Counted from the stretch's first letter, positions 27,355-35,630 are shown. The stretch is DNA of 35,779 bases from Kluyvera ascorbata ATCC 33433 (GCF_000735365.1 NZ_JMPL01000037.1:1-35779), one strand, 5' to 3'. A program made the numbers and translations. Notes: a model not told the origin generated them from the sequence alone.

Positions 27355-28320
27355 ATGAGTAAACCCATTGTGATGGAACGCGGTGTTAAGTACCGCGATG
27401 CCGATAAAATGGCCCTTATCCCGGTTAAAAACGTGGCAACAGAGCGCGAAGCGCTGCTGCGAAAACCGGAATGGATGAAAATTAAACTTCCGGCAGACTC
27501 CTCCCGTATCCAGGGTATCAAAGCAGCCATGCGTAAAAATGGCCTGCACTCCGTCTGTGAAGAAGCGTCCTGCCCTAACCTGGCTGAGTGCTTCAACCAC
27601 GGCACCGCTACCTTTATGATTCTGGGCGCAATCTGTACCCGTCGCTGCCCGTTCTGCGACGTTGCCCACGGTCGCCCGGTGGCCCCGGATGCTAACGAAC
27701 CACAAAAACTGGCCCAGACTATTGCCGATATGGCGCTGCGCTATGTGGTTATCACCTCTGTGGATCGTGACGATCTGCGTGACGGTGGCGCTCAGCACTT
27801 CGCTGATTGCATTACCGCCATTCGTGAGAAGAGCCCAACCATTAAGATTGAAACCCTGGTGCCGGACTTCCGCGGCCGTATGGATCGCGCGTTAGAGATC
27901 CTGACCGCAACGCCACCGGATGTTTTCAACCATAACCTGGAAAACGTGCCGCGTATTTATCGCCAGGTTCGCCCGGGTGCCGACTATAACTGGTCATTAA
28001 AACTGCTTGAGCGCTTTAAAGAAGCCCACCCAGAGATCCCGACCAAGTCTGGTTTGATGGTTGGTTTGGGTGAAACCAACGCGGAAATTATTGAAGTGAT
28101 GCGCGACCTGCGCCGCCACGGCGTTACCATGCTGACGCTGGGTCAGTACCTGCAGCCAAGTCGTCACCACCTGCCGGTACAGCGCTACGTTAGCCCTGAC
28201 GAGTTTGAAGAGATGAAAGCCGAAGCGCTGGCAATGGGCTTTACCCATGCAGCCTGTGGTCCGTTCGTGCGTTCGTCCTACCACGCCGATCTCCAGGCTA
28301 AAGGCATGGAAGTTAAATAA
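27355..28320 (+). CDS. lipA: Lipoyl synthase (LipA)
   Basis: LipA is a radical SAM enzyme that inserts two sulfur atoms into protein-bound octanoate to form lipoate. The auxiliary cluster motif is [12 protein letters not shown], the radical SAM motif is CTRRCPFCD, and the C-terminal cluster serine is in FVRSSYHA. It has 321 residues, equal to E. coli and nearly identical. It has its own promoter and terminator, and acts directly after LipB. Confidence 0.97.
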   Translation: MSKPIVMERGVKYRDADKMALIPVKNVATEREALLRKPEWMKIKLPADSSRIQGIKAAMRKNGLHSVCEEASCPNLAECFNHGTATFMILGAICTRRCPFCDVAHGRPVAPDANEPQKLAQTIADMALRYVVITSVDRDDLRDGGAQHFADCITAIREKSPTIKIETLVPDFRGRMDRALEILTATPPDVFNHNLENVPRIYRQVRPGADYNWSLKLLERFKEAHPEIPTKSGLMVGLGETNAEIIEVMRDLRRHGVTMLTLGQYLQPSRHHLPVQRYVSPDEFEEMKAEALAMGFTHAACGPFVRSSYHADLQAKGMEVK

Positions 28321-28336
28321 GCCCGTAGCCAGAAAC

Positions 28337-28371
28337 AAAAAAGCCGCTCTCTGCTGAAAGCGGCTTTTTTT
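28337..28371 (+). terminator. Terminator of lipA
   Basis: AAGCCGCT / AGCGGCTT, extended by an A tract on the left and a T tract on the right, begins 17 bases after the lipA stop. The symmetric A/T flanks could also stop minus-strand transcription. Confidence 0.92.
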
Positions 28372-28430
28372 ATGCCTTAAGCAGAAATAAATTGTTTCAA
28401 TAAGATAATATTAGCAATGTTATTTCCATG

Positions 28431-28463
28431 AAAAAGGGCTACAACGTGCTTACGCTGTAGCCC
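28431..28463 (-). terminator. Terminator of tatE (minus strand)
   Basis: On the minus strand GGGCTACAGCG pairs with CGTTGTAGCCC (one G-U pair) and is followed by TTTTT. It lies about 70 bases after the tatE stop. Confidence 0.8.
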
Positions 28464-28531
28464 CTTCCGCGGATGCTCACACCCGCGCATGGCGCACGCA
28501 AATCGGCACGCCACGTGAAACGCTGCCCTGC

Positions 28532-28732
28532 TTACTCTTTATGAGAGAGTTTTTCTGCCGGGGTCTCATCTGCGCTTTTTTGCGCCGTGGTTTCATCATC
28601 ATTCATGGCTTTCTTGAAGCCCTTGATGGCTGAACCCAGATCCCCACCCAGAGTCCGTAATTTTTTGGTACCAAACACCAGAACAATCAGTGCTGCCACT
28701 ACCAGCAGTTTGGTAATACTAATCTCACCCAT
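28532..28732 (-). CDS. tatE: Sec-independent translocase subunit TatE
   Basis: TatE is a TatA-like protein. It has one N-terminal membrane segment (about residues 6-21), the hinge [14 protein letters not shown] and an amphipathic helix, and it supports twin-arginine export in the inner membrane. It has 66 residues from the ATG at 28732, compared with 67 in E. coli. The reading frame extends 15 codons further upstream, but AAGGTATCT places the start at [10 protein letters not shown]. It stands apart from tatABC, as in other enterics, downstream of the convergent lipA. Confidence 0.94.
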   Translation of the reverse strand: MGEISITKLLVVAALIVLVFGTKKLRTLGGDLGSAIKGFKKAMNDDETTAQKSADETPAEKLSHKE

Positions 28733-28858
28733 AGATACCTTCTTCTCAAAAACAGGCTGCAGAATGCGCCACATCACTGTGGTTTATTAACGGTCATCTG
28801 GCGCGCGCACACAATAGCAATCTGTAACAAGGTGAATCAAGCATTGTTTAAAAAAGCG

Positions 28859-29647
28859 TCACGTTAATTGCGGTAGCGCAAACCGTCGATTCACCAGTAC
28901 TGGAAGCTGATGGCGAACGTTCAAAAGATGCTCGCGCTGAATATCAGAAACAATCAGCTGCGGTTCGGCCGTTGCGCCAGCCAGAGTGACGCCCAGCGGG
29001 TCAATAATCCGACTTTGACCAATATTCCGTGTCCCGCACTCACCGCTTGCCACGATATAACAGGTGGTATCCAGCGCACGAGCCGCAAGCAACGTTGACC
29101 AATGGTGCTCTTTTAACGGCCCACGAACCCAGGCGGCGGGCAGCGCCAGAATATCCGCCCCCTGTAGCGCGAGGGTCAACGCCAGCTCTGGAAAACGAAG
29201 ATCGTAGCAGGTCAGCACACCCACCTTATAGCCTTCAACCTCAATCAGCGGCGGGAGGACATCACCGGCATCCACCCGCTTTGACTCCTGAATAGAAAAT
29301 GCGTCGTAGAGGTGGAGTTTATGATAGTGGGCAATCACCTCTCCTTCACGCAGCACCACCAGCGTGTTTCTCGCACGACCTTCTCTGGAGGGAGTATGAA
29401 TCGTCAACACCGTTGTTACTGAATCATTACGGCTTTGCGCTTTTAATAGCTGCATAAAACCGCCATCAAGCGGCTGTGCCGACTTCACGGACATATCAGG
29501 GTCAGTATCACTGCGCGCCAGCAGCGCTTCAGGCAACACCAACAAAGACGTACCCGCCTCCGCTGCCGAGCGCATCAGCGCCACACAGCGTTGCGCATTG
29601 ACCTGCCACTCCGGCGTGACAGCAAACTGTCCTGCAGCTACCCGCAT
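28859..29647 (-). CDS. ybeM: Nitrilase-family amidase YbeM, probable deaminated glutathione amidase
   Basis: YbeM is a cytoplasmic C-N hydrolase of the Nit1 type. Its E. coli/mammalian relatives hydrolyse deaminated glutathione, a side product of transaminases (metabolite repair). The catalytic triad is Glu40 in VLPEALL, Lys110 in YHKLHLYD and Cys147 in [11 protein letters not shown]. The ATG at 29647 follows GAGGAG by five bases and gives 262 residues. A GTG two codons upstream is possible. The frame is intact, whereas the K-12 copy is, to my knowledge, regarded as disrupted. It is on its own, divergent from crcB. Confidence 0.9.
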   Translation of the reverse strand: MRVAAGQFAVTPEWQVNAQRCVALMRSAAEAGTSLLVLPEALLARSDTDPDMSVKSAQPLDGGFMQLLKAQSRNDSVTTVLTIHTPSREGRARNTLVVLREGEVIAHYHKLHLYDAFSIQESKRVDAGDVLPPLIEVEGYKVGVLTCYDLRFPELALTLALQGADILALPAAWVRGPLKEHHWSTLLAARALDTTCYIVASGECGTRNIGQSRIIDPLGVTLAGATAEPQLIVSDIQREHLLNVRHQLPVLVNRRFALPQLT

Positions 29648-29767
29648 CCCCACTCCTCAGGTTCTACTAATATATCAATATGATGAATGCTGATGAGTAT
29701 ATAGCCAGATTCATCTATTCAGCGTTAAACTGAACCCATTAATAGAAAATGGCAGGAAACTCGCACG

Positions 29768-30142
29768 ATGCAACTTTTGTTGGCCGTTTTTATTGGCGGA
29801 GGTACCGGGAGCGTGGCTCGCTGGCTGCTGAGCCTGAAACTCAATCCCATGCATCACGCCATCCCTCTGGGCACGTTAACAGCAAACCTGATTGGGGCGT
29901 TTATCATTGGTGCCGGTCTTGCCTGGTTTAATCGTCTACCTCAGGTAGACCCGGTCTGGAAGCTGCTCATCACCACGGGCTTTTGCGGGGGGCTGACGAC
30001 CTTCTCCACCTTCTCGTCGGAAGTGGTCTTCTTACTGCAGGCAGGGAAGTTTAGCTGGGCGCTGCTGAATATTACGGTCAACCTGTTGGGCTCATTTGCG
30101 ATGACCGCTCTGGCCTTCTGGCTTTTCAGCTCTAGCCGCTAG
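29768..30142 (+). CDS. crcB: Fluoride ion channel CrcB/FluC
   Basis: CrcB is a small inner-membrane channel that works as a dual-topology dimer to export fluoride. It has 124 residues and four hydrophobic segments. The signature [12 protein letters not shown] carries the Phe-box and sodium-site region. It begins [15 protein letters not shown], close to E. coli. The ribosome site CAGGAAA is somewhat far from the ATG. I found no fluoride riboswitch upstream. It converges with cspE on a shared hairpin. Confidence 0.95.
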   Translation: MQLLLAVFIGGGTGSVARWLLSLKLNPMHHAIPLGTLTANLIGAFIIGAGLAWFNRLPQVDPVWKLLITTGFCGGLTTFSTFSSEVVFLLQAGKFSWALLNITVNLLGSFAMTALAFWLFSSSR

Positions 30143-30151
30143 AAAAAAGAT

Positions 30152-30179
30152 AAAAAAAACCCGCGATTAAGCGGGTTTT
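30152..30179. terminator. Shared terminator between crcB and cspE
   Basis: AAAACCCGC / GCGGGTTTT with a six-base loop works in both directions. The T tract is eight long on the minus strand (for cspE) and four on the plus strand (for crcB). Confidence 0.88.
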
Positions 30180-30201
30180 GAATTCTGACTGCTATTCTCG
30201 C

Positions 30202-30411
30202 TTACAGAGCGGTAACGTTAGCAGCAGAAGGGCCTTTGGCACCGTTAGTGATTTCGAACTCTACACGCTGACCTTCAGCCAGAGTTTTGAAACCGTTGGT
30301 CTGGATTGCAGAGAAGTGTACGAATACGTCTTTGCTGCCATCTTCCGGAGTAATGAAACCGAATCCTTTGGACTCATTAAACCACTTAACGTTACCTTTA
30401 ATCTTAGACAT
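30202..30411 (-). CDS. cspE: Cold-shock-family RNA chaperone CspE
   Basis: CspE is a 69-residue single cold-shock domain protein that binds single-stranded RNA, acts as an antiterminator and is expressed at 37 degrees. RNP1 (KGFGFI) and RNP2 (VFVHF) are intact. The sequence differs from E. coli at about one residue (Thr for Ile near the end). The ATG at 30411 follows AAAGGTAA. The leader is short (about 40 bases), unlike cspA, so no long cold-box thermosensor is present. Confidence 0.97.
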   Translation of the reverse strand: MSKIKGNVKWFNESKGFGFITPEDGSKDVFVHFSAIQTNGFKTLAEGQRVEFEITNGAKGPSAANVTAL

Positions 30412-30459
30412 CAAAATTACCTTTATATGAAAAAACGACACTAATCTGTGTCAGTTAAC

Positions 30460-30488
30460 AGTACAACAATTGTCGTGGGTTTTGTCCA
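30460..30488 (-). promoter_or_regulatory. Sigma-70 promoter of cspE (minus strand)
   Basis: Read on the minus strand, TGGACA (30483-30488) and TGTACT (30460-30465) are 17 bases apart, about 50 bases before the cspE start. Confidence 0.6.
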
Positions 30489-30571
30489 GCCTAACTTCGT
30501 TAAAAAGTGATAAATGTCTCTAACTTTTATTTGCGGGTTGACATTACCGTAAGCTGTGCTCCAGGCCGACT

Positions 30572-31147
30572 TTAGAACTGGAAACGGAGCCACGCGAAGT
30601 AGACGTTACCGTTGTTATAGGTTCCTGGAATGTAGGTCATCTGAAACGTGGCGGGCCCATAACCGATAGAGGCCATCGGCAGTGCAACCGGCACCGGGAT
30701 ATAGTTCCAGTTATCGCGCGCAGTCACCCCAATCGTGTAACCTAACCCAAGGTGGAACTTATCGTCTGCCAGCGGTCTCCAGGTGGCTTCCCAACCGTAG
30801 CCGCCAATCGGCTCCCACTTATTAAAGGAGTCTTTAAATGCCATCAAATAGATGCCATGCCAGTTACCTTTATCATCCCAACGCGAGATACCAAAACCAG
30901 CACCCCAGGGACGTTCATTGTATTTGTCCGTCTTCTCTTTATCGTAGGCAAAACGGGCATGCCAGGTAATCGCCGGCACATACAGATCGTAGTTCTGCGG
31001 CTCATCCCAGGTCTGTGCAATGTTATTGCTCAGCGTGTTATAGCCATCCTTAATCGTCCCGGTAAAAGACGCATGGGCAGAAAGAGTGGTACCGAAAAGC
31101 CCTACCATCACTACTAACAGTGCGAAAAATCTATTTAGTTTTAACAC
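30572..31147 (-). CDS. pagP: Lipid A palmitoyltransferase PagP
   Basis: PagP is an eight-strand outer-membrane barrel that moves palmitate from phospholipid to lipid A, lowering Toll-like receptor recognition and raising peptide resistance. The signal peptide ends AHA at residue 26. An N-terminal amphipathic helix follows, then the catalytic His63 ([13 protein letters not shown]) and Asp106-Ser107 (AFKDSFNKW). The C-terminal Phe (YFAWLRFQF) suits Bam assembly. It has 191 residues versus 186 in E. coli, with the difference at the N-terminus. PhoPQ control is known in relatives; I saw only a weak PhoP-like half-site near 31268. Confidence 0.95.
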   Translation of the reverse strand: MLKLNRFFALLVVMVGLFGTTLSAHASFTGTIKDGYNTLSNNIAQTWDEPQNYDLYVPAITWHARFAYDKEKTDKYNERPWGAGFGISRWDDKGNWHGIYLMAFKDSFNKWEPIGGYGWEATWRPLADDKFHLGLGYTIGVTARDNWNYIPVPVALPMASIGYGPATFQMTYIPGTYNNGNVYFAWLRFQF

Positions 31148-31801
31148 GATAATCTTGCCAAAAAATGATTAATTAAGAACATTCTATCAAACGTAAGCTT
31201 AATGATATCTTAACCGCCGCAGCGACTTAGTTTTTTTCTTCATCTGAATTATAAATTAGAATTTTCCTAAACAAACTGTCAAGCCAACCTAACGGCCTAA
31301 GCTAAATTATAATGCATACTGACTGCCAACGATAAGCATTCTCGTCCAGGTTCGAGAAAACCATAAATAAAAAGTGCCTTCTGATAATATTCGGCTAAAT
31401 TATTAGCATAATATTTTCGTAATATGAGAATAAATACTTAATAATTAAATGACGGCTTATTTTGCATGTTTTTTATGCAGCTTTATCTCATCACCAGTCG
31501 CCTGTAAAAGAATGCTATCCCTCTTCGCAACAACTGAGGCTACCAGGCTTTTATCCCTACAAATGGCAAGGTAACATTTCATTTCCTCTGGCTGTATAGT
31601 ATTCCACCAGCACGCTATACTCATTGTGGTGACAATGTTCCACTTTGTGAGTACACCGACCAAATGATCATTTCGCTTTCTTTAATTACTCTTTTTATTG
31701 ATTTTCATCAGCTAAATTTGTCGTTTTTTTCGGCACATTTCACCCCTTACTTTTGATGCAGCACTGCGTCAATTTTTACAACTGGGCGATAGGTGTTAAT
31801 A
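31148..31801. other. Long AT-rich intergenic region between pagP and dcuC
   Basis: This 654-base divergent regulatory region has markedly low GC. It contains an FNR-like site at 31698 and a hairpin TTCTCG / CGAGAA at 31339-31358. It also has a TATAAT at about 31306 with no good -35 box, and one weak minus-strand reading frame of up to 68 codons (31457-31663) that starts with TTG and lacks a ribosome site. No RNA gene is recognised. Confidence 0.7.
31698..31711 (+). promoter_or_regulatory. FNR-like site upstream of dcuC
   Basis: TTGAT-TTTC-ATCAG matches the FNR consensus TTGAT-N4-ATCAA at 9 of 10 defined positions. Its centre is about 97 bases before the dcuC ATG. A class II position would put transcription start near 31746. 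E. coli dcuC is known to be activated by FNR without oxygen. Confidence 0.75.
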
Positions 31802-33172
31802 ATGTTAACGTTCTTTGAACTCCTGATTGGTGTTGTGGTTATTGTGGGCGTGGCTCGCTACATCATCAAAGGTTACTCAGCAACGGGGGTCCTTTTCGTC
31901 GGTGGCTTACTGCTACTGATTGCCAGCGCATTGATGGGACACAAGATTTTACCTAGCAGTGAAACCAGTACCGGTTACTCTGCAACCGATATTATTGAAT
32001 ATATCAAGATCTTATTGATGAGCCGCGGCGGCGACCTCGGCATGATGATCATGATGCTCTGCGGTTTTGCCGCTTATATGACGCATATCGGCGCTAATGA
32101 TATGGTCGTTAAGTTAACCTCCAAGCCGCTGAAATTTATTAACTCGCCTTATTTACTGATGATTGCCGCCTATTTTGTGGCCTGTCTGATGTCGCTGGCC
32201 GTCTCTTCAGCGACCGGGCTTGGCGTATTACTGATGGGCACGCTATTCCCGGTGATGGTTAACGTGGGTATCAGCCGTGGTGCAGCCGCCGCTATTTGTG
32301 CTTCACCTGCCGCTATTATTCTCTCCCCTACTTCCGGTGATGTGGTGCTGGCGGCAAAAGCCGCAGAAATGCCGTTGATTGATTTTGCGTTTAAAACCAC
32401 ACTGCCTATTTCCATCATTGCCATTATTGCTATGGCGATTACCCATTTCTTCTGGCAGCGCTACCTGGATAAAAAAGAGAATATTTCTCACGAAATGCTG
32501 GATGTCAGTGAAATTACCACCACGGCACCTCGCTTCTACGCCATCCTGCCGTTTACGCCAATTGTCGGGGTACTGATTTTTGACGGTAAATGGGGCCCGG
32601 AGCTGCATATTATTGCCATCCTGGTTATCTGCATGCTGCTGGCCGCAGTGCTGGAATTCCTGCGCGGCTTTAATACCCAAAACGTGTTTGCAGGACTCGA
32701 AGTTGCCTATCGCGGCATGGCTGATGCATTCGCAGGCGTGGTGATGCTGTTGGTTGCGGCGGGCGTATTTGCTCAGGGTCTGAGCACTATCGGCTTTATT
32801 AACAGCCTGATTTCCATCGCAACCTCGTTCGGTTCCGCCAGCATTATACTGATGCTGGTACTGGTCATATTGACGATGCTGGCAGCAATGACCACCGGTT
32901 CCGGTAACGCACCGTTCTATGCTTTTGTTGAGATGATTCCAAAGCTGGCGCAATCCTCCGGCGTCAACCCCGCGTATCTTTCTATTCCGATGCTGCAGGC
33001 CTCTAACCTCGGTCGTACTATCTCCCCGGTCTCCGGCGTGGTAGTAGCGGTAGCCGGTATGGCGAAAATATCTCCGTTTGAAGTGGTTAAGCGCACATCG
33101 CTGCCGGTTATTATTGGTCTCATCGCGGTCATTATCGCCACCGAGATTCTGGTGCCCGGCGTCGCCGCGTAA
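31802..33172 (+). CDS. dcuC: Anaerobic C4-dicarboxylate transporter DcuC
   Basis: DcuC is an inner-membrane carrier, mainly a succinate exporter during fermentation. It has about twelve hydrophobic segments, including MSLAVSSATGLGVLLMGTL and the late motif TTGSGNAPFYAFVEMIPKLA. The ATG at 31802 gives 456 residues beginning MLTFFELLIGVVVIVGVARY, as in E. coli (461). A GTG at 31793 adds three residues. The C-terminus is a little shorter than in E. coli. Expression probably depends on FNR. A strong hairpin follows. E. coli citrate-fermentation genes, neighbours of dcuC in K-12, are absent. Confidence 0.96.
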   Translation: MLTFFELLIGVVVIVGVARYIIKGYSATGVLFVGGLLLLIASALMGHKILPSSETSTGYSATDIIEYIKILLMSRGGDLGMMIMMLCGFAAYMTHIGANDMVVKLTSKPLKFINSPYLLMIAAYFVACLMSLAVSSATGLGVLLMGTLFPVMVNVGISRGAAAAICASPAAIILSPTSGDVVLAAKAAEMPLIDFAFKTTLPISIIAIIAMAITHFFWQRYLDKKENISHEMLDVSEITTTAPRFYAILPFTPIVGVLIFDGKWGPELHIIAILVICMLLAAVLEFLRGFNTQNVFAGLEVAYRGMADAFAGVVMLLVAAGVFAQGLSTIGFINSLISIATSFGSASIILMLVLVILTMLAAMTTGSGNAPFYAFVEMIPKLAQSSGVNPAYLSIPMLQASNLGRTISPVSGVVVAVAGMAKISPFEVVKRTSLPVIIGLIAVIIATEILVPGVAA

Positions 33173-33189
33173 TCATTTATTGGCTAAAT

Positions 33190-33220
33190 AAATAAGGCGC
33201 CTGAGGGCGCCTTATTTTAT
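33190..33220 (+). terminator. Terminator of dcuC
   Basis: The perfect 12-base stem AAATAAGGCGCC / GGCGCCTTATTT with loop TGAG starts 17 bases after the dcuC stop and is followed by TATT. Confidence 0.85.
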
Positions 33221-33265
33221 TATGTAATAACGTCACTAAATGAATTAAACCGTGGAGTCAGGAAT

Positions 33266-34066
33266 ATGTTAAGGAAGAATATTGTGTCAGGATGCGCGCT
33301 GCTGCTCTGCGCTGGCAGCCTTCATGCTGCCCCGCTGGAGCCTACACAATATGGCGACTTCGACCGTTACGTCCTGGCACTCTCCTGGCAAACCGGTTTT
33401 TGCCAGAGCCAGCATGATAGAAACCGCAACGAGCCGCTGGAATGCCAGCAACAAAAAGAGGCCGTAAATAAGGCCGATTACCTCACTGTACATGGATTAT
33501 GGCCAGGCCTGCCGGGCTCAATTGCCTCTCGCGGTGTCGATAACAATCGCTGGATGCGGTTTGGCTGCGCAACCCGCCCGATTCCAAACATGCCGGAAGC
33601 AAAAGCCAGCCGCAAATGTGCCGCTGAAGAGACCGGCTTATCGCTGGAAGTCGCCAATAAACTCAATCAGGTGATGCCGGGTAGCGGTGGGAACACCTGT
33701 CTCGAGCGCTACGAGTACGCAAAACACGGCGTCTGCTTTGGTTTTGATCCGGATGCCTATTTCGGCACAATGGTGCGCCTGAACGGCGAAGTGAAACAAA
33801 GCGCGCTCGGCCAGTTCCTTGCCGCCAACTATGGCAAAACCGTCACCCGTGCAAGCTTTGACGATGCGGTCGCCCGCGCCTTCGGCAAAGAAAGTGTCAA
33901 GGCAGTGAAACTAACGTGCAACGGCAATCCGGCTTATCTGACCGAAATGCAGATTGCGATTAAATCTGCCAGCATCAACAACCCATTGACGGCAGATTCG
34001 CTGCTCCCGCAGCCGCATCCCGGCAACTGTGGCAAACAGTTCGTTCTGGATAAAATCGGTTACTAA
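33266..34066 (+). CDS. rna: Ribonuclease I (periplasmic, T2 family)
   Basis: RNase I is a broad-specificity endoribonuclease that makes 2',3'-cyclic phosphates, held in the periplasm. The signal peptide of about 21 residues ends LHA before APLEP. Catalytic motifs are CAS1 in LTVHGLWPG and CAS2 in ERYEYAKHGVCFG. Eight or so cysteines suit disulfides. It has 266 residues versus 268 in E. coli, and the mature part is highly similar. GGAG and AGGA lie before the ATG. It converges with the hydrolase gene. Confidence 0.95.
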   Translation: MLRKNIVSGCALLLCAGSLHAAPLEPTQYGDFDRYVLALSWQTGFCQSQHDRNRNEPLECQQQKEAVNKADYLTVHGLWPGLPGSIASRGVDNNRWMRFGCATRPIPNMPEAKASRKCAAEETGLSLEVANKLNQVMPGSGGNTCLERYEYAKHGVCFGFDPDAYFGTMVRLNGEVKQSALGQFLAANYGKTVTRASFDDAVARAFGKESVKAVKLTCNGNPAYLTEMQIAIKSASINNPLTADSLLPQPHPGNCGKQFVLDKIGY

Positions 34067-34077
34067 ACATGCGGTAA

Positions 34078-34098
34078 TGCCCCCGGTTCTCGGGGGCA
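34078..34098. terminator. Hairpin between convergent rna and the hydrolase gene
   Basis: TGCCCCCG / CGGGGGCA with loop GTTCT is GC-rich but has only short T stretches on either side. It probably acts as a bidirectional terminator of moderate strength. Confidence 0.6.
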
Positions 34099-34105
34099 AT
34101 TCATA

Positions 34106-34936
34106 CTATTGCTCGATAAACGACAGCAGATCTTCATTGATCTGATGTTTGTGCGTGGTGCAGATCCCGTGCGATCCGCCGCGATACACCTTCAGCTCCG
34201 CGTTTGGCAAAATTTCAGCCGCCACCTTGCCGCAGGTTTCAAACGGCACAATCTGGTCATCATCGCCGTGAATCACCAGCGTCGGGATGGTCATTCTGCG
34301 CAGGTCCTCACGCAAGTCGGTTTCCGAGAAGGCCTTGATACAGTCATATAGCGCCTTAATCGAGCCGTGAAGTCCTTGCTCAACAAAGCCTTCACGTACC
34401 GCTTTCGACTCCTTCGCGCCAGGACGGTTATAGCCGTAAAACGCCGCCGTCAGCTCGTAGAAGAATGCGCCACGATCGTTAATCACGCCGTCACGAATAC
34501 CATCGAACACCTCAAGCGGCACGCCGTTCGGGTTAAAGTCCGTCTTAACCATGATGGGCGTTACGGCGCCAATCAGCACCGCTTTCGCCACTCGCTGCGT
34601 GCCGTGTCGACCAATATAGCGCGCAACTTCACCGCCACCGGTCGAGTGTCCGACGTGCACCGCGTCTTTCAGATTAAGGTGAGCCGTCAGCTCTGCCAGA
34701 TCGTCCGCATACTGATCCATATTGTGCCCATCCCAGGGTTGCGCCGAGCGTCCGTGGCCTCGTCTGTCGTGGGCGATAACCCGATATCCCTTTGACCCCA
34801 GATACAGCATCTGATCCTCAAACGCATCAGACGTCAGCGGCCAGCCGTGGCTGAATACAATTGGCTGTCCACTCCCCCAATCTTTAAACCAGAGATAACT
34901 ACCATCTTTCAGGGTCAGTTTATCGAAACCACTCAT
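34106..34936 (-). CDS. Alpha/beta hydrolase, cofactor-free chloroperoxidase (perhydrolase) type
   Basis: This 276-residue alpha/beta hydrolase belongs to the non-heme, cofactor-free haloperoxidase group. These enzymes are esterases that also make peracids from carboxylic acids and hydrogen peroxide. The catalytic triad is Ser98 in VGHSTGGGE, Asp near 225-227 in HGDDDQIVP and His256 in GGSHGICTTH, which matches the Ser98-Asp228-His257 spacing of the Streptomyces enzymes. The oxyanion region is FSHGWPL. The ATG at 34936 follows CAGGAG; the upstream open frame to 35032 is not conserved. There is no signal peptide, so it acts in the cytoplasm. E. coli K-12 lacks it here, so it is probably an accessory gene. 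The natural substrate is unknown. Confidence 0.9.
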   Translation of the reverse strand: MSGFDKLTLKDGSYLWFKDWGSGQPIVFSHGWPLTSDAFEDQMLYLGSKGYRVIAHDRRGHGRSAQPWDGHNMDQYADDLAELTAHLNLKDAVHVGHSTGGGEVARYIGRHGTQRVAKAVLIGAVTPIMVKTDFNPNGVPLEVFDGIRDGVINDRGAFFYELTAAFYGYNRPGAKESKAVREGFVEQGLHGSIKALYDCIKAFSETDLREDLRRMTIPTLVIHGDDDQIVPFETCGKVAAEILPNAELKVYRGGSHGICTTHKHQINEDLLSFIEQ

Positions 34937-35070
34937 ACGATCTCCTGTACAGGAAGGACGCTGCCAGGTGCAGCCTAAAAAGAATAATCCAGATTTATAG
35001 ATTGCGAGGTATTTCGCATAAAATTCACACAACGAAGATTATTGCCATCTTCGAATGTGCGCTGTATCAC

Positions 35071-35099
35071 TTCAAACCTGAGGCCAGGATCAGTATGAT
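35071..35099 (+). promoter_or_regulatory. Candidate sigma-70 promoter of rnk
   Basis: TTCAAA (35071-35076) and TATGAT (35094-35099) are 17 bases apart, pointing at rnk. The start point would be near 35106, just before the hairpin at 35111. Confidence 0.5.
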
Positions 35100-35110
35100 G
35101 GGATGAGATG

Positions 35111-35143
35111 AACCCTTGCCGCTGGCGGTGAGGGTTTTCTTTT
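35111..35143 (+). terminator. Terminator-like hairpin in the rnk leader
   Basis: An 11-base stem (AACCCTTGCCG with its partner at 35126-35136, two G-U pairs) and a four-base loop are followed by TTTTCTTTT at about 35135-35143. It ends 27 bases before rnk. It may be a leader attenuator, an mRNA 5' stabiliser or the end of a short transcript. Confidence 0.6.
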
Positions 35144-35170
35144 GGATAATCGATAGACATGGAGTAAATA

Positions 35171-35581
35171 ATGACCAGACCTGCCATCATTATTAATGAG
35201 TTCGATGCCGAGCGTATCGACCGCCTGCTTGAGCAACCTGCTTACGCAAATTCCCCGGTGGCGAACGCGCTAAACGACGAACTGGATCGTGCCCAGATGT
35301 GTGCCCCTGAGGACATGCCGCATGATGTAGTGAGTATGAATAGCCAGGTCAGATTCCGCGATCTCACGACCGGTGAAGAGCGTGTCCGCACGCTGGTCTT
35401 CCCGGCACAGATGACCGACAGCAGCACCCAGCTTTCGGTGATGGCGCCCGTTGGCGCAGCGCTGCTTGGCCTGCGTGCAGGCAGTGCGATTCACTGGGAG
35501 TTACCGGGCGGTACTTCAACCCACCTGGAAGTTCTTGAACTACTGTATCAGCCGGAAGCGGCAGGCGAATTTCATCGCTAA
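35171..35581 (+). CDS. rnk: Nucleoside diphosphate kinase regulator Rnk
   Basis: Rnk is a GreA/GreB-like protein that binds RNA polymerase near the secondary channel. It has a short N-terminal coiled-coil (about residues 1-45) and a C-terminal FKBP-like domain (about 50-136; [25 protein letters not shown]). It lacks the long acidic tip needed for transcript cleavage. It was named for an effect on nucleoside diphosphate kinase levels and alginate in Pseudomonas. It has 136 residues, as in E. coli. TGGAG precedes the ATG. Confidence 0.95.
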   Translation: MTRPAIIINEFDAERIDRLLEQPAYANSPVANALNDELDRAQMCAPEDMPHDVVSMNSQVRFRDLTTGEERVRTLVFPAQMTDSSTQLSVMAPVGAALLGLRAGSAIHWELPGGTSTHLEVLELLYQPEAAGEFHR

Positions 35582-35600
35582 CCTTCCGCGTTAATCAATT

Positions 35601-35630
35601 AAGAGGATGTTATGCATCCTCTTTCTGTTT
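35601..35630 (+). terminator. Terminator of rnk
   Basis: AAGAGGATG / CATCCTCTT with a five-base loop is followed by TCTGTTTT. It begins 20 bases after the rnk stop. Confidence 0.8.

Noticed and set aside
29654-29767. Possible fluoride riboswitch upstream of crcB
   Set aside because: A GCTGATG string is present, but the conserved 5' part of the fluoride aptamer and its pseudoknot partner are not recognisable, so the match is chance.
31257-31273. PhoP box for pagP
   Set aside because: Minus strand TGTTTA-N5-ATTCTA matches only one half-site well (second half 3 of 6), and its spacing from the nearest -10 box is atypical.
31339-31358. tRNA-like T-arm (GTTCGAGAA) in the pagP-dcuC gap
   Set aside because: No acceptor, D or anticodon arms can be built around it. 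It is only a small hairpin.
31457-31663. 68-codon minus-strand reading frame between pagP and dcuC
   Set aside because: It starts with TTG and no ribosome site, has no recognised homologue and lies in AT-rich DNA. It is reported only as a lead, not as a gene.
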